64,000 nt of DNA. Origin: a virus. The notes beneath the pieces were generated by a model. That model worked only from the letters and a program-made list of their open reading frames with translations, ran no database searches and was not told where the DNA came from. A program made the position numbers and the translations under genes. Below, piece after piece: positions 56,401 through 64,000 of the stretch; position 1 is the stretch's first letter, and every line of letters starts with the position of its first letter. The stretch covers positions 1 through 64,000 of IMG/VR virus record IMGVR_UViG_3300021389_000010. One strand, written 5' to 3'.

Positions 56401-58446
56401 AATGACGATACAACTTATCCTTTTAAACTTTACGGAGAAGTACAGTCTGGGACATTTAATCCTACCACTGTCTACAGCATGGCCGTAACCAACCCAGGGT
56501 CTGTTGTTCAGTTTAGCCAGGGCGACTCGTACTTTAGATTGCGCACACTGTTTTACGGAAGCGCACCACGAAAGGGTGATGTATGGAGAAACATGGCGCA
56601 AGCCTATTCTCAGAATGCGATTGTTGACTTTGTAGAAGACCCACGGGTGAGTGACTTTTATAAATCAAACTACACATCGTTAGGTAAACCTTTCCCATAT
56701 CTCCCAACAGCGACCACCTTAAAAAGGTTTGGCTCTATTACTTATTCAGAGCCGTTTGCATTTGAGAACACACGACTTGGCTTATCTTCTTTTAATCTTA
56801 CCGAGTTAAACTACAAAGACCTGTCATACGATTACGGTTCCATAAAATCTTTAGTACCATACGATGAGTTCTTGTACGTAATACATGAGCGAAGAGCAGG
56901 TATAGTACCCGTAAGAAGAAACATATTAACAGCGAACGATGGAGAATCTTTGACTGCTACTAATATGATACTCGGCCCGGTGAAATACTATGTCGGAGAA
57001 TACGGGTGTAACAATAACCCGGAGTCCGTGTCGTGGTACAGAGGGTATGTGTTCTTTGTTGACGCTAAGGCGGGCAAGGTTGCTCGTATAAACTTCCAGA
57101 GTGGACTAGATCTAATCAGTGAGCAACTGGTAGACAACTTCTTTAAAAACAAAATGTTCTCGGCTAACCCATCTGCTAAAAACAGAAAGTATATAGCAGG
57201 AGTAGACCGCGAAAACTATGAGTACATCATTAGTTCACCCGCTTTGTTCTCGAGCACCATTTCAATAGATGATTCGTGTAGTGGCACAACCGCAACTGGA
57301 CTTGGTAAAACAAACGAGGACGGCAATCTAATCAACGTGAGCGCTGTGTATGATGACTCACTAACCTTTGATTGGAATACATACGCTGTAAACTGGGAAT
57401 GTGCTGAACAGGAATGGCAGGACGCAGGTAAAGGATTGTTGCTTATCGACACCTTGACTAACAACCCTATCGTAGGACTGTCTGAGGATCAATCTCCGAG
57501 CATTACTGGCGTGACTACAAGCATACCTATATTAATTACCTCATCGGCTTACCAGGCGTATCATACAGGGAGATACGATCAGGTTACTGGTGTGGTAACT
57601 CCCGATAGTGCAGGTCAATCTTCTTTAACTATAAGCAATACATCAGAGACTCTTGCAGAGTTCACTATAGCCTATGATGTAAAGTCTGATTACTGGAGCA
57701 CAAGATATTCTTATCAAGCAGAAAATATAATAGGTCTTTCCGACAGGTTATACACCTTTAAAAACGGCGGTATATATGAGCATAATCCAGATGCTACCCG
57801 TAATACATTCTATGGTGTTGCAGGAGATAGTATTGTAGAGTGTATTTCTAACTTCAATCCATCTATGGTCAAGGTCTACGAAGCGGTAAGCCTTGAGGGT
57901 GACAATAAAGATTGGAGTGTAACACTAACTAATGTTGACCAAACAAGCACGATTGCTACTTCTATATGGGAGGAGAAAGAAGGGTTTTACTACGCACCCT
58001 TACACCAGGACTCAACTAACAATGTGTCTTATACAGCAACAGCAAATATTAGTTCCATTAGCGGAACGTCTGAGGTCTTTGGCTTAGGGTCTGCGGCATC
58101 TATTGCTACAGATAAGATAACATTTAAGAACGCAATTAACAGTATAGGATTTCCGCTGGGTGTAACAACAGCATTATTTAAAGTTAGCGGGGCCAATCTG
58201 GTACCACTAAATCTATATGCCACAGCCCTTGATGGAGAGAAAGTATTACAGTGTAACGGAACCGTAAGTGGTGTTACTGCTAATGATGAGATTGTATTGA
58301 TTGCTAATTCTGCTATTGAAGGTGACTCTTTGCGAGACTATTACTTGAAGGGCAGGTTTGTAAACTCCACAACCTCAAAGCATGAGTTGTATGCTATAAA
58401 CTTTATATACACTAAGTCCAATTTACACAACCAGCAAGGGCAATAG
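53422..58446 (+). CDS. Giant tail nozzle/tube protein
   Basis: 1674 residues, beta-rich throughout. N-terminal SIDKLLPRSLNKDDDERLVT and repeated WGNT/YYFVWNSNQNHTILRYDQ blades resemble the beta-propeller of T7 gp12-type nozzles; later parts have many Ig-like strands. It would form the hexameric tail tube end. No enzyme motif seen. Follows the gp4-like gene by 3 bp. Confidence 0.65.
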   Translation: MASIDKLLPRSLNKDDDERLVTRVEMTDAQNIRVSIDADGEALVLKNSWGNTHRSASIENGSMPSGTNLTIGSVGDDSAAQVYYFVWNSNQNHTILRYDQNAKKTYLVYEDSVLNFTEDGFVYASIVEMSNRDILLYFNDGQTAPKKINATLAEQSISGAGGYPGTFSNGTTQQRRNYITVAKQPPLLPPTTVFNNNPDYPQNDIFEKNFQFAYQYEYYDGEETALSPYSELAISKSQLKDGFIDAGARNYWNEIKITVTNSELDVKNINIYARQGDKDSAFFLIESIPNVHGSGTQVRTFRNDSNYKGLSAIVQDNTYSNVPQRADSQAMSQGRLFYGGYTDGYPNTGTGGMTAVPNYYNKPNTFNIPIEKYDAFQNQFSVDFANIPSVISEDSSLLLSFSWQDGPVVIRNNEGNNKDYNFTSFAPGIRVYDNETGGTSQNLSKATELKALAGIRYLNDGNINQAAVDLDGGFLNSPPVVTFIAQKGTSDSTEKTIAIRKIVGGIKVVSSGVQVREIIKVKKGTTQAQVKALVRETIEGLYPIQFTPQNGEAGFSNLFTGGQTTFTDESAAFKGTGNAWIRRVDTGFPVPTKDYYGVTMNHVTFKVDKLVFGTRESQIINGDQVVSQFDVLERNIDGFTNDIDFTGRVQNLAGEWVQITNPQTQRKFFTVDRVGSSVNPGGCFLIDEDEMDGYRCFKSGSSHEFGLLFFDDKGRPAGVQPLDNEVFIEHTNNRSDENSLDGRADIVVRFDDTFTCPDWAERYSIVYAGQGSIVNKVQYSIGGAYIALNDADAGSFGSSQNIYLSLGTLQSRANSYDNQTGALINYGFAEGDRIRIVRYGDDLKETSTWKVAKTVTLIADPATNPLLDRSSKAAIQNTTGDFLVIEDNNTQEWNTTSILKGVSKWNNKCVIEIYRESGAFEETFYYEIGENLAVDNRRLPQTQRTGTLLSVKVESVSAGTPNTVVAEVDKRVFKGDFIEIPGGAVIKVGNVIFNDDTTYPFKLYGEVQSGTFNPTTVYSMAVTNPGSVVQFSQGDSYFRLRTLFYGSAPRKGDVWRNMAQAYSQNAIVDFVEDPRVSDFYKSNYTSLGKPFPYLPTATTLKRFGSITYSEPFAFENTRLGLSSFNLTELNYKDLSYDYGSIKSLVPYDEFLYVIHERRAGIVPVRRNILTANDGESLTATNMILGPVKYYVGEYGCNNNPESVSWYRGYVFFVDAKAGKVARINFQSGLDLISEQLVDNFFKNKMFSANPSAKNRKYIAGVDRENYEYIISSPALFSSTISIDDSCSGTTATGLGKTNEDGNLINVSAVYDDSLTFDWNTYAVNWECAEQEWQDAGKGLLLIDTLTNNPIVGLSEDQSPSITGVTTSIPILITSSAYQAYHTGRYDQVTGVVTPDSAGQSSLTISNTSETLAEFTIAYDVKSDYWSTRYSYQAENIIGLSDRLYTFKNGGIYEHNPDATRNTFYGVAGDSIVECISNFNPSMVKVYEAVSLEGDNKDWSVTLTNVDQTSTIATSIWEEKEGFYYAPLHQDSTNNVSYTATANISSISGTSEVFGLGSAASIATDKITFKNAINSIGFPLGVTTALFKVSGANLVPLNLYATALDGEKVLQCNGTVSGVTANDEIVLIANSAIEGDSLRDYYLKGRFVNSTTSKHELYAINFIYTKSNLHNQQGQ

Positions 58447-58455
58447 TATTATCAG

Positions 58456-58463
58456 TATTTTTG
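58456..58463 (+). promoter_or_regulatory. -7 box TATTTTTG, near-leaderless, before ejection genes
   Basis: Ends 4 nt before the ATG at 58468. Same box and spacing as at 7060, upstream of the lysis cassette. Confidence 0.5.
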
Positions 58464-58467
58464 TATT

Positions 58468-59421
58468 ATGAAAAAGATGAAAAATTATTTTGTAGGAGGC
58501 CTAATAAATGTAGCGGCAGGGCTCGGTACAGCAGCATACGGTGCGTATCAAGAGCGTCAAGCCAAAAAGAAAATGGCACAGGCAGACGAAGCAGCCACTG
58601 GCCCAATCAGATCACAAGCGGCACGCCAAAGAATTGCACGTCAAACAAGTGATGCTCAAGCGGGTGTGGATTCAGCATTACGCGCACAGGCTACAGCGGC
58701 AGACCGTTTAGCATCACAGGGTGGCGCTCGTGCTCTTCAGTCAGCAACACCTGGCTTAATGAGAGCAACAGAATTAGCCTCGAATCGTGCTATTAACAGC
58801 GTCCCTACGCTTGACGAAACATCTTTAACCGCAGGTCAAAACCAGCAGGCCCGTCTTAACTTAAACAGGCTTAGTCGTGCAGCAGATGCAGCAAGACAAA
58901 CAACTATAGGTGGTGTATCAACTGCAATCCAAGGTGGGGCAGAAATTCTTGGCTCGGTTGCAAAAACTGGATTTAAAAAGAAGAAGCCAGAAGCATTGGA
59001 ACTACCTGCTACTAATCCTGTTGCCCCGAAGACAGATGCTTTAACCGCTATGTCTAACGCTGCTCTGCAGGGAACACAGCAAGGGCTTATAGATTTTACT
59101 AAACAGACCAAGGCAGATAAAGCAGCATCTTTCAATATACTGGAGGATGAATCAAATGTTATCACCGATGAAATGGTTGATGAACTAGATGCTATCAGAC
59201 CAATGGAAGAAGGTGGTATTCAGAAAACACCAGGAGAGTTCTCGCATGATGACAATCCTATAGATATCGTTCAAGAGGGAGCAAAAATCGGGGAGATGAC
59301 TGGAGGAGAATACATATTTAACCCAGAGCAGGCTGAAGAAATGCGTAAACTTTCTAAGGCAGGAGATACCGAACTACACGAATTCGTTCGTAACTTACTA
59401 AACAAAGAACAATTTAAATAA
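58468..59421 (+). CDS. Internal virion (ejection) protein, gp14-like
   Basis: 317 residues. A hydrophobic N-terminal helix (GGLINVAAGLGTAAYGAYQE), then Ala/Gln/Arg-rich helices (RQAKKKMAQADEAATGPIRS), resembling T7 gp14-type proteins that insert in the outer membrane. The tail TPGEFSHDDNPIDIVQEGAK plus TGGEYIFNPEQAEEM is a separate conserved-looking segment. Its TAATG junction couples it to the next gene. Confidence 0.6.
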   Translation: MKKMKNYFVGGLINVAAGLGTAAYGAYQERQAKKKMAQADEAATGPIRSQAARQRIARQTSDAQAGVDSALRAQATAADRLASQGGARALQSATPGLMRATELASNRAINSVPTLDETSLTAGQNQQARLNLNRLSRAADAARQTTIGGVSTAIQGGAEILGSVAKTGFKKKKPEALELPATNPVAPKTDALTAMSNAALQGTQQGLIDFTKQTKADKAASFNILEDESNVITDEMVDELDAIRPMEEGGIQKTPGEFSHDDNPIDIVQEGAKIGEMTGGEYIFNPEQAEEMRKLSKAGDTELHEFVRNLLNKEQFK

Positions 59422-61118
59422 TGGCTGATACATCCACATTCATGGCGGTGGGCCAGGTACCACAAGTAGATTATGGTGCGGTGTACAGAAACGCCAAGGC
59501 CCGTCGCGAGTTAGAAGAAGAGAAGAAACTACAATACCTTAACCAGTTCCAACAGGAACGTGGTGCTTTCACTACGGGTATGCAGGATGAACTGCAAGCA
59601 GAGTGGGATGCTATTGAATCCGACCTGGATCAGGGAGATATGTCTCTTGAGGCAAAGGCCCGAAGACAGCGGCTGTATAATAACTACAAGCAACACGCTG
59701 CCGATGCTCTTGAATACGCAAACACTGTTAATGATTTAGAGGCATCTATACTAGCAGACCCAAATGCATACAATGACCCTGCTGATTTAATGTCTCAATT
59801 AGAAGATGCACGTAATGTACAGGTGAGTGCTCAAAACATAGGTTTAGTAGCGGGTGAATTACCATCACTAAATGAGTTCCGAAGATTTTCTTTGCCAGAG
59901 ATTGCTCCTAACGCAGCAGCAGGCATGATACTGGAGAACTTGAAAACCTCTGGTGGTATCAATAACTTCTACGACATGAGTGGATCTGGAGAGATTGACC
60001 CAGATTCAGTAGCCTCCAGTGTTACCGCATGGTTCAATAGTAATTCTCTGTCACAACAAGAAGAAGACCAGGCCATTGCATACGTACTCCACCAACTCGG
60101 TGGTTTAAACGGTTCTATGGATGACCTTTCTAAAATTAGAAACCTATCAGATGAAGAGCGTGAAGGATACATAGGTCAGTACGCGCAGTATGTTACTGGT
60201 TCTTTGCAAAATATGTTGGCTGAAGATATAACAACAGAGCGGGAGAAGCGTCAAGCGGAACTCTCTGACTACAGAACCAAATCAAGAATACAAGCAGAAG
60301 AATCGAGGGCAGCGTCGAACGCTTCTGGGTACAGTGGATTTGTTGTAGAGGCTGGTGATTTACAATACATGCCACCTATTACTCCAGACGCCAATGGAAA
60401 TGTTTTAAAAACTAGTGACCCAGAATTGGCTAACGCTAACATGGCAATTCACGCGAGTATAGAGGGCACACAACCTATGTACAGAGACGTGAATGGTAAT
60501 CAAAATTATATCGAGAGCATTGGTATAGACCAAGACGGGAAGATGATTGCTATTATTAGAACTAATCAGTCAGTAAAGAACAGGAGTAATAAAACTGAAA
60601 CTCACGTTGCTAGAACAGTGGTAGACGCATCTGAAATACCGTTGAATGGATTGAGTAACGCCAAGCAAGCAGATAAGATTCGTCAGACATACAACAATAT
60701 GCTACCTATGTGGTCGGCAAACTTTGCGGGTCGTGAGCCACAGCAAAACTTCCAGGGAGATATAAATGTCCTTGGTGAAATGGAAGTCGAGACAAGCGAA
60801 ACAGGCGTAATGCAAGGCCCTGCTGCTCCCAAGGGTGTCGGGACATCCGACCAAGGTACAATGGCAGGTCAGTTTGTACGTCCACAAGGTTCTACTGCAG
60901 AGCCTACAATTGAAATCACAGTAGACGAGTGGAGTGACATGAGCAAGCCAGCACAGCGGAACTTCATCATGGATGAAGCAGTAAATCGTAACAGCGAGAC
61001 AGTTGAACTCAATGGTCGTCAACGCAGAAAATGGGACACGATGACACCTACTGAGCGTAAAAACGAATTGGCTAAAGTTCGCAATGAATTAAGACTACAA
61101 TTGAAAATTGATATTTAA
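59421..61118 (+). CDS. Internal virion protein, paralogue of left-edge gene
   Basis: 565 residues. N-terminal half helical, Gln/Glu-rich (NAKARRELEEEKKLQYLNQF), like T7 gp15-type ejection proteins. The middle (ESIGIDQDGKMIAIIRTNQS ... THVARTVVD) is related to the gene ending at 965. The stop overlaps the next ATG (TAATG). Internal ejection component by order and composition. Confidence 0.65.
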   Translation: MADTSTFMAVGQVPQVDYGAVYRNAKARRELEEEKKLQYLNQFQQERGAFTTGMQDELQAEWDAIESDLDQGDMSLEAKARRQRLYNNYKQHAADALEYANTVNDLEASILADPNAYNDPADLMSQLEDARNVQVSAQNIGLVAGELPSLNEFRRFSLPEIAPNAAAGMILENLKTSGGINNFYDMSGSGEIDPDSVASSVTAWFNSNSLSQQEEDQAIAYVLHQLGGLNGSMDDLSKIRNLSDEEREGYIGQYAQYVTGSLQNMLAEDITTEREKRQAELSDYRTKSRIQAEESRAASNASGYSGFVVEAGDLQYMPPITPDANGNVLKTSDPELANANMAIHASIEGTQPMYRDVNGNQNYIESIGIDQDGKMIAIIRTNQSVKNRSNKTETHVARTVVDASEIPLNGLSNAKQADKIRQTYNNMLPMWSANFAGREPQQNFQGDINVLGEMEVETSETGVMQGPAAPKGVGTSDQGTMAGQFVRPQGSTAEPTIEITVDEWSDMSKPAQRNFIMDEAVNRNSETVELNGRQRRKWDTMTPTERKNELAKVRNELRLQLKIDI

Positions 61119-64000
61119 TGGAAGACGAGCAGTTATTAGAAGCACTTGAGTCCGCGTACAATAGAGGGGTAACCCTTGAGCAGATGCAGGGTAAACTTAG
61201 CGATGACGCAATGGTTGTCGCACAAGATTTCTTTTCAAAAAAAAAAGATGGTACCGAAGATTCTCAGATCGCCAGTCCTTCGGTATCAGCATCAGAGCCT
61301 TCGGTAAACGGTACGGTATCTCTATCTACTCGACTCGACTCTGATTCAAAGGCGGTTTCTTCTGGTTTGTTAGATGCTGTAAAGTCAGCACAGGAACGCG
61401 GTGTTACCCTTGAGCAAATGCAGGGTAAGTTGTCTGATGACGCGTACAATTTAGCCAGTCAATACTACAAAACCATAGAGTCTCAACGTCCTGTTAATCG
61501 CAAGATGAAAGACCACTGGTTAATCATTGACGATAACCCAAGTGAGTTAGGTAGATTGTGGAATCGCGCTGTATCTGGTGGTATTCTTGCTAACGAAATA
61601 CAAGAGGCAGAAATCACAGGGGTGATGGACTACGAAAAGATAGCCTACCTCAACAACATAGTTCAAAGAGACGCACCAAAAGAAGAAGACTACCTATACG
61701 ACACCGATAATCCTGTAGGTAGTTTTGTGCTTGATGTAATACGCACTATACCAGAGTCATTAATCTCTATGGCTACTGCGTATGAGACTGGTGTCAGAGG
61801 TGCAGCGGCAGGTGCTGGTGTAGGTGCAGGAGTAGGCTCTGTTATTCCCGGTGCAGGTACAGCGGCAGGTGCAACTACTGGTGCTATAGCAGGATACTTT
61901 GGTGGAACATCATTGGCTCTTGAGTATGGTCATTCTATTATGGATGTACTTCGTGAGGAGGGCGTAGACGTCACTTCTCCAGATCAACTAAGGGAAGCAT
62001 CACGTGACCAAAGAATAATGTCTAAGGCACGAGAGAAAGGCCTCAAGCGTGGTATCCCTATCGCGGTATTCGATGCTATATCGGGGGGTACTGCGGGTAA
62101 AGTAGGTAACGTACTCGTAAAATCTGTAGGTAAATCAGCGACAAACAGAGCCATGAAGGTGGCTGCGGCAGAAACCTTGGTTCAAGCAGGGCTTGGGGGT
62201 ACTGGTGAGTTTGCGGGACAGGTAATATCGGGTGAGGAAATCAGACCAAGAGACATAGCACTCGAGGCATTCGCTGAGTTAGGCCCAGCAGCACCCGTAA
62301 TGGCCTACAATCTTGCAGGTCGCATCGGTAAAACACCTGGTGAATTATCATACATAGACTGGGCAAAAGAACAGGATCAGAAGAAACTCTCTGTAGCCAA
62401 TGAGATATCTTTTGTGGCTAACAATGGGGAGATTGCATCTATAGATAATGAGATTCAAAAACTTAGAGAGTCTAAGAAGAAAGACCCAACCACAAAGAAA
62501 GCCGTAGACGCTAAACTACAGCGACTAAAACAAGAAAAGTACAGCCTACTTAGAGAAACCTCTGAGAGAGTTATGAAACTAGAGGGGGTACAAGAAGAAA
62601 TAGCAGACCAGTTAACGCGTGACCTTAATGCAGCAGCGGCAGTATTAAAGGAAGGTAATATTACTGCGGAAGAAAAGGCTGCTATCGAAGAAGAGATGGA
62701 GCAGTCAGCCAAAGAGTTAGACCAGTTGCTGTCGGGCCAAACAGAAGAGCAAACACAAGCGCAACCAGATGATAAAAAAGTTAAGCCCGAAGAAGTACCA
62801 GGTGCAGAGCAAGTCGGGGAAGAACTTGGGGACGTACCCAAGTCGGAAACAAGCAGAGCGAAGGCTCAAATTAGTGGAATACTTCAAGCACGCCAAGAAG
62901 AAGTAGGTAGAAAATCAAGAAGTAAAAGTGTAGCCGACGCGCTGACTGATTTTAAATACAACAGAGACAGGAAGAAAGGAGTTTTCTTTAACCTGTTTGA
63001 TAAGAACGACGCGGGTGCATTGCGAACAATGCTGGAGGAAGGAAAATATAGCGACGGTAAAAGGATACCTATAAAAGAACAGCGGATACTAAGCAAACTT
63101 GTGTTAGCAAGTGAGGCCTACAGACTTTTGAATCCAGACTCTAAAGATTTCAATGTAGGGTTTGGAAGAAAGGGTTTCTACGCAGCGGGTAAAGCGGCTG
63201 GCTTTAAAAAAGCAGATTTAAAAAATGCTGCTGGTATAACCTCTGGTAGAGTAGGCACTAAAGACGCTCCTATTATAGTGTCTATACCATCCGCAGATGA
63301 ATCCCTATCTCAGAGAGGTAAGGTAGATAGATATACAGCAGAAGGCACTGCGTATCATGAGGTTTACCACAAGATATTCTCAAAGTTTTTTAACGACAGA
63401 CCTATTGACTTCAATCAGTTTAGGAAACTTGTGATTCGTAGGTTAAGCGAGAGCAATGTCAAGGAGTTAAATGCTTTTGCGGAGCGATACATGGAGCGTG
63501 AGGATGGAGAATCTGCTGGTGCTTACAAGTCAGAGGAATTTATGGTTCAACTTGGTGGCTTACTCGGTAGTGAAAGAATTGTTTTTGAAGCATCTTTTCT
63601 CGAGGAACTCAAAGCGTTTTTAAATGGTGTCGTAAGTAAGATAACAGGCAATCGTGTACAGATATTTGAAGAGGCTGGTCTGGCTAAAGATATTTCTGAG
63701 TACATGAAAGGAATGAGTAAGGCTGTACGTGCTGGTGCAGACATCAGTCAAGTACCTATGGCCGAATCCTTGCAGACAGAACGCTTTCAAAGAGAGCGAC
63801 CAACGACTACGGAAAAAACAGAGAAGGACGAGTACGGGTTTGAAAAGCCTACGGGCGAGATGGATGTAGAGCCAAGTAAAAACGTGGCAGGTATACCAGA
63901 TCCAGAGAACTACGACAAGACCTTTGATCCTCTAGAAAAACTAACCGGAATTCTAGGCCCTAAACTAAACGCATTAGCAAAGAAACTCGAGAAGGTTCTT
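61118..64000 (+). CDS. Giant ejection protein with HExxH motif, N-terminal 961 residues (cut by window)
   Basis: Open to the last base. Paralogue of the protein at 979-7029, with the same landmarks: two helical repeats (AYNRGVTLEQMQ; AQERGVTLEQMQ), a glycine-zipper (about 225-268; GAAAGAGVGAGVGSVIPGAG), nearly identical PRDIALEAFAELGPAAPVMA, EELGDVP and SGILQAR linkers, and the zincin HEVYH at 747-751 with SEEFMVQLGGLL downstream. The sequence between motifs is much diverged, so the duplication is old. Read directly from the sequence. Confidence 0.75.
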   Translation, partial: MEDEQLLEALESAYNRGVTLEQMQGKLSDDAMVVAQDFFSKKKDGTEDSQIASPSVSASEPSVNGTVSLSTRLDSDSKAVSSGLLDAVKSAQERGVTLEQMQGKLSDDAYNLASQYYKTIESQRPVNRKMKDHWLIIDDNPSELGRLWNRAVSGGILANEIQEAEITGVMDYEKIAYLNNIVQRDAPKEEDYLYDTDNPVGSFVLDVIRTIPESLISMATAYETGVRGAAAGAGVGAGVGSVIPGAGTAAGATTGAIAGYFGGTSLALEYGHSIMDVLREEGVDVTSPDQLREASRDQRIMSKAREKGLKRGIPIAVFDAISGGTAGKVGNVLVKSVGKSATNRAMKVAAAETLVQAGLGGTGEFAGQVISGEEIRPRDIALEAFAELGPAAPVMAYNLAGRIGKTPGELSYIDWAKEQDQKKLSVANEISFVANNGEIASIDNEIQKLRESKKKDPTTKKAVDAKLQRLKQEKYSLLRETSERVMKLEGVQEEIADQLTRDLNAAAAVLKEGNITAEEKAAIEEEMEQSAKELDQLLSGQTEEQTQAQPDDKKVKPEEVPGAEQVGEELGDVPKSETSRAKAQISGILQARQEEVGRKSRSKSVADALTDFKYNRDRKKGVFFNLFDKNDAGALRTMLEEGKYSDGKRIPIKEQRILSKLVLASEAYRLLNPDSKDFNVGFGRKGFYAAGKAAGFKKADLKNAAGITSGRVGTKDAPIIVSIPSADESLSQRGKVDRYTAEGTAYHEVYHKIFSKFFNDRPIDFNQFRKLVIRRLSESNVKELNAFAERYMEREDGESAGAYKSEEFMVQLGGLLGSERIVFEASFLEELKAFLNGVVSKITGNRVQIFEEAGLAKDISEYMKGMSKAVRAGADISQVPMAESLQTERFQRERPTTTEKTEKDEYGFEKPTGEMDVEPSKNVAGIPDPENYDKTFDPLEKLTGILGPKLNALAKKLEKVL

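Overview
This window is most of the genome of a tailed, podovirus-like phage, almost certainly infecting a marine member of the Bacteroidota (Flavobacteriia-like). The case for a phage is a complete head and packaging set: large terminase, portal, scaffold, major capsid protein, connector and ring proteins, a giant tail nozzle and internal ejection proteins. A lysis cassette and a phage-type replication and recombination block are also present. The case for a Bacteroidota host is the promoters. The -7 box TAnnTTTG recurs just upstream of many genes, and one copy has an ideal TTTG-N20-TAAATTTG spacing (18037-18068). Shine-Dalgarno sequences are scarce, and there is a BT4734/VirE-N type primase-helicase and a unimolecular spanin. 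No integrase, repressor/cI pair or RNA polymerase is visible, so a lytic lifestyle is likely. The left-edge gene and the right-edge gene are both cut by the window.

Layout. (1) 1-7029, plus strand: a pair of internal virion proteins, paralogous to the pair at the right edge (59421-64000). (2) 7072-9398, plus: lysis and envelope cassette (holin candidate, membrane/coiled-coil protein, exported thioredoxin-like protein, outer-membrane barrel, u-spanin). (3) 24660-9399, minus: early/middle genes. Reading leftward these are small unknowns, two homologous tRNA-like structured RNAs, an amidoligase and a class-II glutamine amidotransferase, a DNA cytosine methyltransferase, an annealing protein with RecE-like exonuclease and SSB-like protein, a gamma-glutamylcyclotransferase, an FkbM methyltransferase, a DnaA domain-IV protein, a sulfotransferase, a primase-helicase, a RusA resolvase, a glycosyltransferase and a PD-(D/E)XK-like protein. 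(4) 24661-26790: a 2.1 kb mostly non-coding region with a large palindrome, iteron-like TTTAACA repeats, long alternating purine/pyrimidine GT tracts and one plus-strand gene; this is the best candidate for an origin or control region. (5) 27674-26791, minus: a DUF5675-like protein and a small exported protein. (6) 27701-64000, plus: late genes, interrupted by three short minus-strand genes (28007, 46769, 48006).

The most striking system is a collagen-modification locus. A 1789-residue collagen-like fibre (36493-41862) carries lysine at the Y position of most Gly-X-Y triplets and almost no proline. Just downstream lie a 2OG-Fe(II) oxygenase (43011) and a 770-residue enzyme (43571) fusing a GT-B glycosyltransferase, a GT25 procollagen-galactosyltransferase-like domain and a lysyl-hydroxylase (PLOD-type) dioxygenase domain. 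A further 2OG-Fe(II) oxygenase lies at 30011. The phage therefore appears to hydroxylate and glycosylate collagen lysines on its own fibre, as animals and giant viruses do.

Other signals worth following are the duplicated ejection module whose two giant proteins both carry an HExxH zincin motif, the amidoligase/GAT-II/GGCT set with unusual structured RNA leaders, and the 7-mer ACAGCGG, which by hand count occurs about 30 times on the plus strand against about 4 on the minus strand regardless of gene direction.
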